Positions 52,342-62,474 are shown, counted from the first letter of the stretch. The stretch is 64,000 nucleotides of DNA from Herbaspirillum sp. 3R11 (GCF_004563925.1 NZ_SPNJ01000003.1:620001-684000), one strand, 5' to 3'. Notes: generated by a model not told the origin, from the sequence alone. Translations and numbers: made by a program.

Positions 52342-53412
52342 TCAGTCGATGCGGTGTGTAGTCTGCGGATCGAACCAATGCAGCAGGTTCGCATCGACAC
52401 CGGCCGTGACCTGCTGGCCCATCGCCACTTCAGTGCCGGCGGCGCAGCGGATCACCATCGACTGGCCGCCGCAACGCGTGTGCACCAGCAATTCAGCGCC
52501 CAGCGCTTCCACCAGTTCGACCTCCATGTTCAGGCCGGGACGTCCCAGGTGCAGATGTTCCGGACGAATGCCGAGGATGCGCGCGCCGCCGCCGATTTGG
52601 GCCGGCGTCGACAGATCGAAGGTGGAACCGTCGTCGAAAGTGAAACGCGCGCCGTCGTCGCTGAGCTTGCCGTTGAGCAGGTTCATCGGCGGCGAGCCGA
52701 TGAAGCTGGCGACGAAGGTAGTGGCCGGCTTGCCGTAGACTTCCGCGGGTGTGCCGATCTGTTCGGCGCGGCCCTTGTTCATCACGATCATGCGCTGGCC
52801 CAGGGTCATCGCTTCGACCTGGTCATGCGTCACGTACAGGCTGGTGGTGCGCAGCGAGGCGTGCAGCTTCTGGATTTCCAGACGCATCTGCACGCGCAGC
52901 TTGGCGTCGAGGTTCGACAGCGGTTCGTCGAACAGAAACACCGCCGGCTTGCGCACGATCGCGCGGCCCATCGCCACACGCTGGCGCTGGCCGCCGGACA
53001 ATTGACGCGGGGTACGGTCCAGCAACGCGCCCAGTTCCAGGATCTCGGCCGCGCGCTGTACGCGGGTGTCGATCTCGGCTTTCGGCAAGCCCTGGATCTT
53101 GAGGCCGTAGGCCATGTTTTCGTACACGCTCATGTGCGGATACAGCGCATAGTTCTGGAACACCATCGCGATGTCGCGCTCTTTCGGCTCCAGGTTGTTG
53201 ACCACGCGGTCGCCGATCATGATGTCGCCGGAACTGATTTCTTCCAGTCCCGCCACCATGCGCAGCAATGTCGACTTGCCGCAGCCGGACGGACCGACCA
53301 TGACGATGAACTCGCCGTCGGCGATGTCGATGTCGATGCCGTGGATGACGTCGACTGCTTTCGGCGCTTTGCCGTAGGTCTTCTTGACTTGCTTGAGATG
53401 AATTTTTGCCAT
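52342..53412 (-). CDS. ugpC: sn-glycerol-3-phosphate ABC transporter ATPase UgpC
   Basis: 356 residues from the ATG at 53412; the frame to 53445 overlaps ugpE. Walker A is GPSGCGKST, the signature LSGGQRQRV, Walker [13 protein letters not shown], and the switch His in [11 protein letters not shown]. The C-terminal regulatory domain (about 235-356) has the TOBE pattern GIRPEHLHL of the MalK/UgpC group. It drives uptake through UgpAE. It starts one base after the ugpE stop and ends the operon; no ugpQ phosphodiesterase gene follows. Confidence 0.93.
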   Translation of the reverse strand: MAKIHLKQVKKTYGKAPKAVDVIHGIDIDIADGEFIVMVGPSGCGKSTLLRMVAGLEEISSGDIMIGDRVVNNLEPKERDIAMVFQNYALYPHMSVYENMAYGLKIQGLPKAEIDTRVQRAAEILELGALLDRTPRQLSGGQRQRVAMGRAIVRKPAVFLFDEPLSNLDAKLRVQMRLEIQKLHASLRTTSLYVTHDQVEAMTLGQRMIVMNKGRAEQIGTPAEVYGKPATTFVASFIGSPPMNLLNGKLSDDGARFTFDDGSTFDLSTPAQIGGGARILGIRPEHLHLGRPGLNMEVELVEALGAELLVHTRCGGQSMVIRCAAGTEVAMGQQVTAGVDANLLHWFDPQTTHRID

Positions 53413-53413
53413 G

Positions 53414-54265
53414 TTATTTCTCGGAATCGACCAGACCTTTAACAAACCATTTTTGCATGACCACGACCACCAGCCCCGGCGGCAACATTGCCAGGATCAT
53501 CGTTGCCATCACCATATTCCATTCCACCGCCGAGTCACCACCCGAAATCAGCGTCTTGATGCCGATGCCGATCGGGTACATGGTTTGCTCGGTGGCGATC
53601 ATCAGCGGCCACAGATACTGATTCCAGCCGTAGATGAACATGATCACGAACAACGCAATCACGTTGGTGCGCGACAGCGGCCACAGCACATCCTTGAGGA
53701 AGCGCAATGGCCCGGCGCCGTCGATGCGCGCCGCTTCAGCAAGCTCGTCGGGCACCGTCAGGAAGAATTGCCGGAACAGGAAGGTCGCCGTGGCTGACGC
53801 GATCAGCGGCACCGTCAGGCCGGCGTAGGTATTGAGCATGCCGAAGTCGGATACCACCTGATAGGTCGGCGTGATGCGCACCTCCACCGGCAACATCAGC
53901 GTGACGAAGATCATCCAGAAGAACAGATTGCGTGCGCGGAAGCGGAAGTACACCATCGCGAACGCCGACAGCATGGAGATCGAGATCTTGCCGATCGCGA
54001 TCACCAGCGCCGTCACCAGGCTGACCCACAGCATGCGCGACACCGGCGGCGACGAGACGTTGCCGGAGGCGCCCTGGGTCAGGACGGTCTTGTAGTTGGT
54101 GACCAGTTCCGTGCCGGGCATCAGCGACAGCGGCGACATGGCCGATTGCTCGGCGGTCTGGGTGCTGGCAATGAACGCGACGTACAACGGAAAGATCACG
54201 ATGAGCGCGCCGATGATCAGCACCAGATGGCTGACGGCGTCGAGAATGGGGCGACGTTCAATCAT
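53414..54265 (-). CDS. ugpE: sn-glycerol-3-phosphate ABC transporter permease UgpE
   Basis: 283 residues with six predicted helices. The cytoplasmic EAA loop is [25 protein letters not shown] (about 187-211), which contacts Ugp[22 protein letters not shown] and [25 protein letters not shown] (about 221-245) match UgpE closely. GGGAGC precedes the ATG. It forms the inner-membrane channel with UgpA and overlaps functionally, not physically, with it: 39 bases separate the genes. Confidence 0.93.
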   Translation of the reverse strand: MIERRPILDAVSHLVLIIGALIVIFPLYVAFIASTQTAEQSAMSPLSLMPGTELVTNYKTVLTQGASGNVSSPPVSRMLWVSLVTALVIAIGKISISMLSAFAMVYFRFRARNLFFWMIFVTLMLPVEVRITPTYQVVSDFGMLNTYAGLTVPLIASATATFLFRQFFLTVPDELAEAARIDGAGPLRFLKDVLWPLSRTNVIALFVIMFIYGWNQYLWPLMIATEQTMYPIGIGIKTLISGGDSAVEWNMVMATMILAMLPPGLVVVVMQKWFVKGLVDSEK

Positions 54266-54304
54266 GCCGGCGCTCCCTTCTGCATTGATGAAGACTTGTG
54301 CGAG

Positions 54305-55189
54305 TTAAGCATATTGCACCTTCTTTTCGACGTACTTGAACTGAACCACGGTCAGCAGAATCACGATCACCATCAGCACCACCGACTGCGCTGCGGCGCT
54401 GCCGAGATCGCCGCCCTTGAAGCCGTCGCTGAAGACCTTGTAGACCAGGATTTCGGTGTCCTTGCCGGGGCCGCCGTGGGTGGTCGCTTCCACGATCGCA
54501 AACGTGTCGAAGAACGCGTACACGATGTTGACCACCATCAGGAAGAACGTCGTCGGCGAGATCATCGGGAAGATGATGGTGAAGAAGCGCTTGACCGGAC
54601 CGGCGCCGTCGATGGCAGCCGCTTCGACCAATGATTTGGGAATCGATTGCAAACCGGCCAGGAAGAACAGGAAGTTGTAGCTGATCTGCTTCCAGATCGC
54701 CGCAATCACGATCAGTGTCATGGCCTGGTTGCCGTTGACCATGTAGTTCCAGTTGATGCCGAGCCAGGCCAGCACGTGCGACAGCAGACCCAGCGAAGGA
54801 CTCAGCAGGAACATCCACAGCACGCCGACCACCACCGGCGACACGGCGTACGGCCAGATCAGGAAGGTCTTGTAGATCGCCGCGCCCTTGACGACGCGAT
54901 CGGCGAACACCGCCAGGATCAGCGACAGCACCATGCCGCCGACCGCCACCAGCACCGAGAAGATGGCTGTGGTGCCAAACGCCGCCAGATAGCTCGGGTC
55001 GCCGAACAAGGCGGCAAAGTTGTCGAACCAGACGAATTCCGAATAGCCGCCGAAGGCGTCCTGCAGCAGCACGGACTGGTACAGGGCCTGTACGGCAGGC
55101 CAGAAGAAAAACAATATCGTGATCAGGATCTGCGGTGCGACCAGCGCATACGGCAGCCATGATGAAGTGAAGCGAGCGCGTTTTTCCAC
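54305..55189 (-). CDS. ugpA: sn-glycerol-3-phosphate ABC transporter permease UgpA
   Basis: 294 residues with six predicted helices; the start MEKRARFTSSWLPYALVAPQ is typical. The EAA loop is KSLVEAAAIDGAGPVKRFF. QALYQSVLLQDAFGGYSEFVWFDNF (residues about 35-59) fits UgpA of proteobacteria. It follows ugpB after 190 bases carrying two strong hairpins, as is common behind binding-protein genes that need higher expression. Confidence 0.93.
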   Translation of the reverse strand: MEKRARFTSSWLPYALVAPQILITILFFFWPAVQALYQSVLLQDAFGGYSEFVWFDNFAALFGDPSYLAAFGTTAIFSVLVAVGGMVLSLILAVFADRVVKGAAIYKTFLIWPYAVSPVVVGVLWMFLLSPSLGLLSHVLAWLGINWNYMVNGNQAMTLIVIAAIWKQISYNFLFFLAGLQSIPKSLVEAAAIDGAGPVKRFFTIIFPMISPTTFFLMVVNIVYAFFDTFAIVEATTHGGPGKDTEILVYKVFSDGFKGGDLGSAAAQSVVLMVIVILLTVVQFKYVEKKVQYA

Positions 55190-55285
55190 GATAGCTTATG
55201 TCCCTAAAAGCGGTGATTGAAGAGGATGTGTGATAACGATTACATCCGGCACCGGTAAGTTTTCCGAGCAGCTGAAAAATACATC

Positions 55286-55365
55286 GCCCCGGCGAACCGG
55301 GGCTAAGTGTCTTGCGTAGGTCTTTTCTGAAGCGGCAGCGCGGCGAATTTGCATTGCCGCGCTGC
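55286..55365 (-). other. two intercistronic hairpins between ugpB and ugpA
   Basis: GCAGCGCGGC (55335-55344) pairs with GCCGCGCTGC (55356-55365), and GCCCCGG (55286-55292) pairs with CCGGGGC (55297-55303) around CGAA. On the minus strand the second is followed six bases later by TTTTT. They likely protect the ugpB end or partly terminate, lowering permease expression relative to UgpB. Confidence 0.65.
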
Positions 55366-55379
55366 GTTCAGCAGACTTC

Positions 55380-56687
55380 TTATTTGTTTGCTTTTTCGAA
55401 GCGGGCCAACAGTTCGTCGCCACGTTTCACGGCGCTGTCGAGCGCTTCTTTCGGCGCCTTCTTGCCGGTCCAGACGTTTTCCAGTTCTTCGTCGATCACC
55501 GTGCGGATCTGTGCGTAGTTGCCCAGACGGATGCCGCGCGACTTGTCAGTGGTCTTGACGATCATCTGCTTGACGGCGACGTCGGTGCCTGGATTGCGCT
55601 CATAGAAACCCGACTTCTGGGTGATTTCATACGCAGCCTTGGTCACTGGCAGGTAGCCGGTTTCCTGGTGCCACTTGGCTTGCACTTCAGGCTTGGACAG
55701 GTAAGTGAAGAACTTCGCCACGCCCTTGTATTCGTCAGCCTTCTTGCCGCCCATGACCCACAGCGAAGCGCCGCCGATCACGGTGTTTTGCGGTGCGCCC
55801 TGCACGTCGCTGTAGTAAGGCAGCGGTGCCACGCCGAACTTGAACTTGGCGTTCTTGCGGATATCAGCGTAAGCGGACGAGGAGCCGGTGATGATCGCGC
55901 ACTCGCCTGCATTGAACTTGGCGTTGGCTTCATCCTTGCGGCCGGCATAGATGAAATAGCCTTGCTTGGCCCAGTTGGACATGTTTTCGATATGGCGCAC
56001 TTGCAGCGGGCCATTGATCTTCAGGCGCGCATCCAGACCGCCGAAGCCGTTGCTCTTGGATGCAGTCTCGGTGTTGTGCCAGGCCGAGAACGATTCCAGA
56101 TGCACCCACGATTGCCAGGTGGTGGTGTAAGGACAGGTGATGCCGCTGGCCTTCATCTTGGCGGCCATGCCGACGAAGTCCTGCCAGGTTGCCGGCGGCT
56201 TGTTCGGATCCAGGCCGGCCTTGGCGAACAGGTCCTTGTTATAGAACATGATCGTGGTCGAGCTGTTGAACGGGAAGGACATCATGCCCTTCGCGGTCGA
56301 GTAATAACCGGAGACTGCCGGCACATACGCGTTCTGGTCGAACTTCTCGCCGGCTTGCTGCATCACTTCGTAGACCGGCTTGATCGCGCCCTTGGAGTAA
56401 ACCATGGTCGCTGTGCCGACTTCAAAAATCTGCAAAATGTTGGGTGCGTTGCCTGCACGGTAGGCGGCAATCGCAGCGGCCATCGATTCGTCGTAAGTGC
56501 CCTTGTAGACCGGCGTCACTTTGTAATCGGATTGGCTTTTGTTGAATTCGTCAGCCATGGTGTTGACGCGTTCGCCCAGGGCGCCGGTCATCGAATGCCA
56601 CCAGGCGATGTCGGTAACCGCGAAGGCGGAAGTTGTCATTGTCGCCAGCAAAGCCGCAGCGGCAAAGGTTTTCACAGGGTATTTCAT
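55380..56687 (-). CDS. ugpB: sn-glycerol-3-phosphate-binding periplasmic protein UgpB
   Basis: 435 residues with a signal peptide ending in TTSAFA-VTDIAWW. It is a cluster D type binding protein: ITDIAWWHSMTG-like start, GTYDESMAAAIAAYRAGNAPNILQIFEVGTATM (about 63-95), and PYYSDVQGAPQNTVIGGASLWVMGG (about 287-311) in the ligand cleft match UgpB. It captures glycerol-3-phosphate or glycerophosphodiesters. AGGATTTGCC precedes the ATG. It is the first gene of ugpB-A-E-C; a possible Pho box lies upstream. Confidence 0.93.
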   Translation of the reverse strand: MKYPVKTFAAAALLATMTTSAFAVTDIAWWHSMTGALGERVNTMADEFNKSQSDYKVTPVYKGTYDESMAAAIAAYRAGNAPNILQIFEVGTATMVYSKGAIKPVYEVMQQAGEKFDQNAYVPAVSGYYSTAKGMMSFPFNSSTTIMFYNKDLFAKAGLDPNKPPATWQDFVGMAAKMKASGITCPYTTTWQSWVHLESFSAWHNTETASKSNGFGGLDARLKINGPLQVRHIENMSNWAKQGYFIYAGRKDEANAKFNAGECAIITGSSSAYADIRKNAKFKFGVAPLPYYSDVQGAPQNTVIGGASLWVMGGKKADEYKGVAKFFTYLSKPEVQAKWHQETGYLPVTKAAYEITQKSGFYERNPGTDVAVKQMIVKTTDKSRGIRLGNYAQIRTVIDEELENVWTGKKAPKEALDSAVKRGDELLARFEKANK

Positions 56688-56731
56688 TAGGCAAATCCTC
56701 CCAAAAAGGTGACCGATGTTATCAAGTCATT

Positions 56732-56749
56732 GTGACTGTCTCGTTACAC
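56732..56749 (-). promoter_or_regulatory. possible PhoB box upstream of ugpB
   Basis: Read on the minus strand, GTGTAAC-GAGA-CAGTCAC is two 7-mers 11 bp apart, matching the Pho-box half-site CTGTCAT/C at 4 and 6 of 7 positions. Phosphate-starvation control of ugp is known in E. coli; the match here is modest. Confidence 0.4.
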
Positions 56750-56939
56750 CGGTCGTACATTAGCGTCTAATGCCCGCCACGGCAAATAATTTCGCCTTTT
56801 TGAGCAAAAATTCACGAGCCATGTTACATCTGTTCACGGAGACCCCAATTACGTGAAAAAAATTTCCACGAAAAAGCCTCCCAATTTCGTCAAAAATCTC
56901 CCGTTTTGCGCCCCTCGGCGACTTTTTTTAGCGCGCCTT

Positions 56940-56945
56940 TATAAT
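56940..56945 (+). promoter_or_regulatory. -10 element (TATAAT) of ubiA
   Basis: A consensus TATAAT lies 28 bases before the ubiA ATG. It would give a short leader. No strong -35 is visible at the usual spacing. Confidence 0.45.
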
Positions 56946-56972
56946 GGCGCTTTCCTTTTTTGTCCACCTGAC

Positions 56973-57827
56973 ATGAATCGCCTGAACCTCTATTTCCGTC
57001 TTGTGCGCCTGCACAAACCGATCGGCATCCAGCTGTTGCTGTGGCCGACGCTGATGGCGCTGTGGTTTGCCGCCGACGGCCGGCCGGGCTGGCATATGGT
57101 GGCGATCTTCACGCTGGGTACGGTGCTGATGCGCTCGGCAGGTTGCGCGATCAACGATTACGCCGACCGCGATTTCGACAAGCACGTCAAACGCACCGTC
57201 GACCGTCCGCTCACGGCCGGCAAGATCCACGCCTGGGAAGCGCTGATGGTGGCGGGAGTGCTGGCGCTGGCGTCGTTCCTGCTGATCCTGCCGCTCAATA
57301 CGCTGACCAGGCAGATGTCGGTGCCGGCGCTGATCGTGGCAGCCAGCTATCCGTACTTCAAGCGCTTCTTCGCGATTCCGCAGGCCTACCTGGGTATCGC
57401 TTTCGGCTTCGGCATCCCGATGAGTTTTGCGGCTGTGCAAGGCCAGGTACCGCTGGTGGCGTGGCTGATGCTGCTGGGGAATGTCTTCTGGTCGGTGGCC
57501 TACGATACCGCCTACGCGATGGTTGATCGCGACGACGACCTCAAGCTCGGCATGAAGACCTCGGCGATCACCTTCGGCCGCTTCGACGTGCTGGCGATCA
57601 TGCTGTGCTACGTCGCGGCGCTGGGGATATTCTGGGCGGTGGGCTGGCACTTCGGCCTGCGCACCTGGTTCACGCTGGGCATGCTGGCCGCAGCCGGCTG
57701 CGCGGTGTATCACTACACCCTGATCCGCACCCGCGACCGTGCCGGATGCTTCAAGGCGTTCGTGCACAACAACTGGCTGGGCGCGCTGATGTTTGCAGGC
57801 GTCGCGGTGGATTACGCGCTGCGCTAG
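56973..57827 (+). CDS. ubiA: 4-hydroxybenzoate octaprenyltransferase
   Basis: 284 residues from the ATG at 56973; the frame from 56853 would start upstream of the promoter. The two Asp-rich prenyl-diphosphate motifs are [15 protein letters not shown] (about 77-91) and [12 protein letters not shown] (about 186-197), with RPLTAGKI between. Eight or nine membrane helices are expected. It attaches the polyprenyl tail to 4-hydroxybenzoate in ubiquinone synthesis. It converges on the LytM-factor gene with three bases between stops. Confidence 0.95.
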   Translation: MNRLNLYFRLVRLHKPIGIQLLLWPTLMALWFAADGRPGWHMVAIFTLGTVLMRSAGCAINDYADRDFDKHVKRTVDRPLTAGKIHAWEALMVAGVLALASFLLILPLNTLTRQMSVPALIVAASYPYFKRFFAIPQAYLGIAFGFGIPMSFAAVQGQVPLVAWLMLLGNVFWSVAYDTAYAMVDRDDDLKLGMKTSAITFGRFDVLAIMLCYVAALGIFWAVGWHFGLRTWFTLGMLAAAGCAVYHYTLIRTRDRAGCFKAFVHNNWLGALMFAGVAVDYALR

Positions 57828-57830
57828 ACT

Positions 57831-58565
57831 TTAGCTGCTCGGCTTCGGTAGCAGCGGCACCGGGTTGAGCGCCTTGCCGTTGCTGCGGATTTCAAAGTAC
57901 AGCTTGACCGTGCGGCTGTCGGTGTCGCCCATCTCGGCGATTTGCTGGCCGCGGTTCACGGTCTGCCCTTCCTTGACCATGATCGACTTGTTGTGCGCAT
58001 AGACCGACAGCAGCGTGCGGCTGTGCTTGACGATGATCATGTTGCCGTAGCCGCGGATGCCGCGCCCGGCGTACGTCACCTTGCCTGATTCAGCCGCCCA
58101 CACCGGCTGGCCCGGGGTACCGGTGATATCGATGCCCTTCAGGTTGCGGTCGGTGGTGGCGGTGAGCTTGCCCTGCGCCGGCCACATCCAGTCCAGACGT
58201 TCGGCTTCGGCAGCAGATGGCGCCGCCGGCGCTGCGGATTGAACTTCCTTCTTCGGTTCCGCCTTGCGTTCATGCGCCGCAGTTGTAGCTGCTGCCGGCT
58301 TTGCACGCGAGACAGGAGCAGCCGCCACGGTCGCCGGTGGCTTCAACCGCAGCACGTCTCCCGGATAGATTTCGTTCGCATCGGAAATCTTGTTCCACGC
58401 AGCGATGTCGTGATGATCTTTCCCGACGGTGCGGGAAATGCTCATCAGCGTGTCACCCCTCTTCACCGTATACGAATCGCCCTGATACGGCGCGCTCGCG
58501 CACGCAGTGAGCGCAGCGACAATCACGACACCTGCGACAATCGAAATATAACGAAGCACGTTCAA
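57831..58565 (-). CDS. NlpD/EnvC-like lipoprotein with LysM and degenerate M23 domain
   Basis: 244 residues from a TTG at 58565 that has AAGGA 5 bases upstream; an earlier TTG (58580) overlaps proC. A lipoprotein signal ends in the lipobox LTAC-A. A LysM domain lies at about 35-78 (YTVKRGDTL...IYPGDVLRL), then an Ala/Pro/Lys linker, then an M23 (LytM) domain from about 130. The zinc ligands are missing: KGID replaces the HxxxD-type motif and KLYFEIR replaces HLHFE. It therefore probably activates amidases, like NlpD, rather than cutting peptidoglycan itself. It lies directly after proC (one base gap). Confidence 0.83.
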   Translation of the reverse strand: MNVLRYISIVAGVVIVAALTACASAPYQGDSYTVKRGDTLMSISRTVGKDHHDIAAWNKISDANEIYPGDVLRLKPPATVAAAPVSRAKPAAATTAAHERKAEPKKEVQSAAPAAPSAAEAERLDWMWPAQGKLTATTDRNLKGIDITGTPGQPVWAAESGKVTYAGRGIRGYGNMIIVKHSRTLLSVYAHNKSIMVKEGQTVNRGQQIAEMGDTDSRTVKLYFEIRSNGKALNPVPLLPKPSS

Positions 58566-58566
58566 A

Positions 58567-59382
58567 CTAATCCTTCCCAAACTCCTCCCCCAATTCTTTC
58601 CCTCTTGCGGCGGCGGCCTTGACCGCCGTCACGATATGTTCGGCCACGCCGGCGCCTTGCATTGACGTCAATGCGGCATAAGTGGTTCCGCCCTTCGATG
58701 TCACGCGCTCACGCAACAGCGACAGCGGTTCCGGCGAACGGATCGCCAGTTCGACTGCGCCCGCGAAGGTTGCCTTGGCCAGCTCGACGCCTTGTTCGGG
58801 GCTCAGCCCCAGCTCGACGGCGGCTTTCTGCATGGCTTCCATGAAATAGAACACGTAGGCCGGGCCGCTGCCCGACACTGCCGTGACCGGATCGATCAGG
58901 TCTTCGCTGTCCAGCCACACGGTCGTGCCGACGGCGCGCAGGATGGCATCGGCGGCGGCGCGCTGCTCGGCGCTCACACCGTCCAACGCCACCACGCCGG
59001 AGATACCCTTGCCGATCAGCGCCGGCGTATTCGGCATCGAGCGTACGATGGACGGATGGTTGCCGAGCCAGCGCGACAGGTCGGCGCTGCGGATGCCGGC
59101 GGCGATCGACAACACCAGTTGCGTGCCGATGAACGGCTTGAGGCTGTCGGCCACCTGGCGCATCTGCTGCGGCTTGACCGCCAGCACGATGACGTCGACC
59201 TTGGCGAGCATGTCGTCGACTTGCAGCGCGGTGGTGACGCCGAAACGCTGGTTCAGCTTTTCCAGCGACTCGGGGTTGAGATCAACCACGTGGATGTTCT
59301 TGCCGTCGGTGAGCTTGCCTGCCAGACCGCCGATCAGTGCCGCAGCCATGTTGCCGCCGCCGATGAAACCTATCTTCAACAT
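58567..59382 (-). CDS. proC: pyrroline-5-carboxylate reductase
   Basis: 271 residues. The Rossmann motif GFIGGGNMAAALIGGL opens the protein; VLAVKPQQM, RSMPNTPALIGKG and the C-terminal dimer/active-site segment DPVTAVSGSGPAYVFYFMEAM are diagnostic. It reduces pyrroline-5-carboxylate to proline with NAD(P)H. It follows yggS on the same strand after 43 bases; the yggS-proC pair next to pilT is widespread in proteobacteria. Confidence 0.96.
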   Translation of the reverse strand: MLKIGFIGGGNMAAALIGGLAGKLTDGKNIHVVDLNPESLEKLNQRFGVTTALQVDDMLAKVDVIVLAVKPQQMRQVADSLKPFIGTQLVLSIAAGIRSADLSRWLGNHPSIVRSMPNTPALIGKGISGVVALDGVSAEQRAAADAILRAVGTTVWLDSEDLIDPVTAVSGSGPAYVFYFMEAMQKAAVELGLSPEQGVELAKATFAGAVELAIRSPEPLSLLRERVTSKGGTTYAALTSMQGAGVAEHIVTAVKAAAARGKELGEEFGKD

Positions 59383-59425
59383 ATGTTTTCTTCCTGTGGA
59401 TGACTACGGATAGCTGCGAATAATT

Positions 59426-60127
59426 CTAGTGAGTCTGGCGTTGCCCAAAAATGGCCGTGCCGACGCGCACGATGGTGGCCCCCTCGGCGATGGCAGCGTC
59501 CATGTCGGCCGACATGCCCATCGACAAGGTGTCGCAGGCGATGCCGTCCTCGATCAGCCGCGCCGCCAGTTCGCGCAGGCGCCGGAACGCGGCGCGCTGT
59601 TCTGCCTCCACTTCGGTCGGCGCCGGAATCGCCATCAGTCCGCGCAGGCACAGGCCGGGCATGGCGGCCACCGCGCGCGCCACCGGCAGCAATTCGTCGG
59701 GCGACAAGCCGCTCTTGCTGTCTTCGTCGCTGATATTGACTTGCAGGCAAATGTTCAGCGGCGGCAGTCCGGGCGGACGTTGTTCGGCCAGGCGGCGGGC
59801 GATCTTTTCGCGATCGACCGAATGCACCCAGTCGAAGTTTTCCGCAATCTGGCGCGTCTTGTTGCTCTGTATGGGTCCGATGAAATGCCAGGCGACCCGG
59901 ACTTCGGGCGCCGCCAGCTTGAGCGCGGCGATCTTGTCGAGCGCTTCCTGGACGTAGTTTTCGCCAAAGGCGGTCTGCCCTGCGCGCACGGCTTCCAGTA
60001 CGGACCCGGCATCAAAGAACTTCGACACCGCCAGCAGCAGGACGTCTTGCGGATTGCGGCCGGCGGCTTGCGCAGCGGCGGCAATGCGAGCGTTAACAAC
60101 TTGCAACTGTTTTGCGATTGACGACAT
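59426..60127 (-). CDS. yggS: PLP homeostasis protein, YggS/PROSC family
   Basis: 233 residues, standard length. The PLP lysine is in LLAVSKF near residue 36; FGENYVQEALDKI, WHFIGPIQSNKTRQIAENFDWVHSVD (about 82-107) and LSMGMSADMDAAI are family hallmarks. The protein binds PLP and buffers vitamin B6 pools; it has no known catalytic activity. It is divergent from pilT, with 51 bases between starts, and upstream of proC, whose product does not use PLP but whose linkage is conserved. Confidence 0.95.
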   Translation of the reverse strand: MSSIAKQLQVVNARIAAAAQAAGRNPQDVLLLAVSKFFDAGSVLEAVRAGQTAFGENYVQEALDKIAALKLAAPEVRVAWHFIGPIQSNKTRQIAENFDWVHSVDREKIARRLAEQRPPGLPPLNICLQVNISDEDSKSGLSPDELLPVARAVAAMPGLCLRGLMAIPAPTEVEAEQRAAFRRLRELAARLIEDGIACDTLSMGMSADMDAAIAEGATIVRVGTAIFGQRQTH

Positions 60128-60178
60128 AATTCTTTGGTTCAGGGAGGGACAACGCTGTTTTTCAGTCAGAGATTATAA

Positions 60179-61219
60179 ATGGACATTCCCGACCTGCTCG
60201 CCTTTTCCGTCAAGAACCGGGCTTCCGACCTGCATCTTTCCACCGGTTTGCCGCCCATGCTGCGCCTGCGCGGCGATATGCGGCGCGTCAACCTGCCGGT
60301 ATTGCAGGCGCAAGATGTCAACGACATGCTCGACGCGATCATGGATCCTGCCCAGGCGGAGACGTATCGGCGCGATCTTGAATGCGACTTCGCGGTCGAC
60401 ATCGCCGGGTTGGCCCGCTTCCGCATCAATGCCTTCCACCAGTCGCGCGGCCCGGCGGCAGTCATCCGCACGATTCCCCATGCGGTAAAGAGTCTGGCTG
60501 AACTTGATGCGCCGCCGATACTGAGTGACCTGGCATTGCGCCGACAAGGCCTGGTCCTGGTCACCGGCCCCACCGGCTCGGGCAAGTCGACCACGCTGGC
60601 GGCCATGATCCGGCACATCAACGAACAGCGCCCGGCCCACATTCTGACCGTCGAAGATCCCATCGAATTCATCCACACACCGGACAAGAGCCTGATCAGC
60701 CAGCGCGCCGTCGGCGCCCATACCCACTCGTTCGCCAATGCATTGCGCTCGGCGCTGCGCGAGGACCCGGACGTCATCCTGATCGGCGAACTGCGCGACC
60801 TCGACACCATCCGCCTGGCGCTGACCGCAGCGGAAACCGGTCACCTGGTGCTGGCCACGCTGCATACGTCCTCCGCCGCCAAAAGCGTCGACCGCATCGT
60901 CGACGTGTTCCCCGGCGACGAGAAGGACATGGTGCGCAGCATGCTGTCGGAGTCGCTCAGCGCGGTGGTCTCGCAAATCCTGCTGAAGACCAAAGCCGGC
61001 GACGAGCGCATCGCCGCCCACGAAATCATGCTCGGCACGCCCGCCATCCGCAACCTGATCCGCGAAGGAAAAGTGGCGCAGATGGCTTCGATCATGCAGA
61101 CCTCGGCCGGCGCCGGCATGCAGACACTGGACCATTGCCTGGGCGACTTGCTGCGCAGGGACCTGATCACGCCGGAGACTGCACGCGCGGCCTCCCGGAC
61201 GCCCGGCCAGTTCGCCTGA
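60179..61219 (+). CDS. pilT: type IV pilus twitching motility ATPase PilT
   Basis: 346 residues, the PilT length. N-terminal FSVKNRASDLHLSTGLPPM is typical. Walker A is GPTGSGKSTTLAAM, the Asp box ILTVEDPIEF, Walker B LREDPDVILIGELRD and the His box VLATLHTSSAAKSVDR. The retraction motif region reads AHEIMLGTPAIRNLIREGKVAQM (about 280-302). The hexamer depolymerises pili at the inner membrane. The usual neighbour pilU is not found downstream. AGGGAGGGA is too far upstream to be certain as ribosome site. Confidence 0.94.
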   Translation: MDIPDLLAFSVKNRASDLHLSTGLPPMLRLRGDMRRVNLPVLQAQDVNDMLDAIMDPAQAETYRRDLECDFAVDIAGLARFRINAFHQSRGPAAVIRTIPHAVKSLAELDAPPILSDLALRRQGLVLVTGPTGSGKSTTLAAMIRHINEQRPAHILTVEDPIEFIHTPDKSLISQRAVGAHTHSFANALRSALREDPDVILIGELRDLDTIRLALTAAETGHLVLATLHTSSAAKSVDRIVDVFPGDEKDMVRSMLSESLSAVVSQILLKTKAGDERIAAHEIMLGTPAIRNLIREGKVAQMASIMQTSAGAGMQTLDHCLGDLLRRDLITPETARAASRTPGQFA

Positions 61220-61281
61220 AGCCGGTGCACGGGCCATGGGCTATCATGGACAGCATTCCCATTCACTTCGATGAGGCCCCC

Positions 61282-61767
<486 letters not shown>

Positions 61768-61773
61768 GCAGGT

Positions 61774-62409
61774 TTAGTGCGCTTGGCAAATGCCATCGCC
61801 ATACGGTGCGGCGGCGAACTCCGGCAACTTCTCGGCTGCTGCCGACAAGGCCGCCAACGCCGGATAACGATCCGCCGGCACCACGTCGGCCACCAGTTGC
61901 CGGCTGAAGTACCAGGCCACGGCCGTAGTCAGCGTGGCCTGATCGATGGTTGCGCTGGTCACTGCGCGCGGCCGCTTCACGAACTCATCCTCCAAGGCCT
62001 TGTAAGCCTCCTCCAGCTGGCCTGTCACACGCACCAGCCACGGTTCATGCAGCTTTTCGGCAGGGCGCAGCTTGTGCTCGTAGACGATTTGCACACTCTT
62101 CTCACAGGCCGTCATCGCCAACCCGATGATGCGCAACATGCGCTGCAACTCGCCCAGGTCGGTCGGCAGCAGGCTGCGCTTCTTTTGCGGAAACGCCTCG
62201 GCGTATTGGGTAATCAGGATCGAATCCATCAACACCGTACCGTCATCGCAGATCAGTGACGGCGCCTTGACCAGCGGATTGATTTCGCGGAAACGATCGT
62301 AGGCGCTGAACACCGAAATCGATTGATGTTCAAACGGCAGGCCGAGCAATTGCAGGGAAATGGCGGCGCGGCGGACATAGGGCGAATCGAGCATGCCGAT
62401 GAGTTGCAC
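61774..62409 (-). CDS. glutathione S-transferase family protein
   Basis: 211 residues from a GTG at 62409 with AAGGAG 6 bases upstream; the frame to 62511 includes the ilvC terminator and is rejected. The thioredoxin-like half starts LIGMLDSPYVRRAAISLQLL and has PLVKAPSLICDDGTVLMDSILI with the cis-Pro and Asp-Ser of the glutathione site. The helical half runs from about 90 to 205. No substrate can be assigned. Converges on the glutathione peroxidase gene with six bases between. Confidence 0.87.
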   Translation of the reverse strand: MQLIGMLDSPYVRRAAISLQLLGLPFEHQSISVFSAYDRFREINPLVKAPSLICDDGTVLMDSILITQYAEAFPQKKRSLLPTDLGELQRMLRIIGLAMTACEKSVQIVYEHKLRPAEKLHEPWLVRVTGQLEEAYKALEDEFVKRPRAVTSATIDQATLTTAVAWYFSRQLVADVVPADRYPALAALSAAAEKLPEFAAAPYGDGICQAH

Positions 62410-62474
62410 TTGGTTCTCCTTGATGGGCGAAATGGCGGGTGTGAAGTCTCGGGACGTAAACATACCGCGAAATA

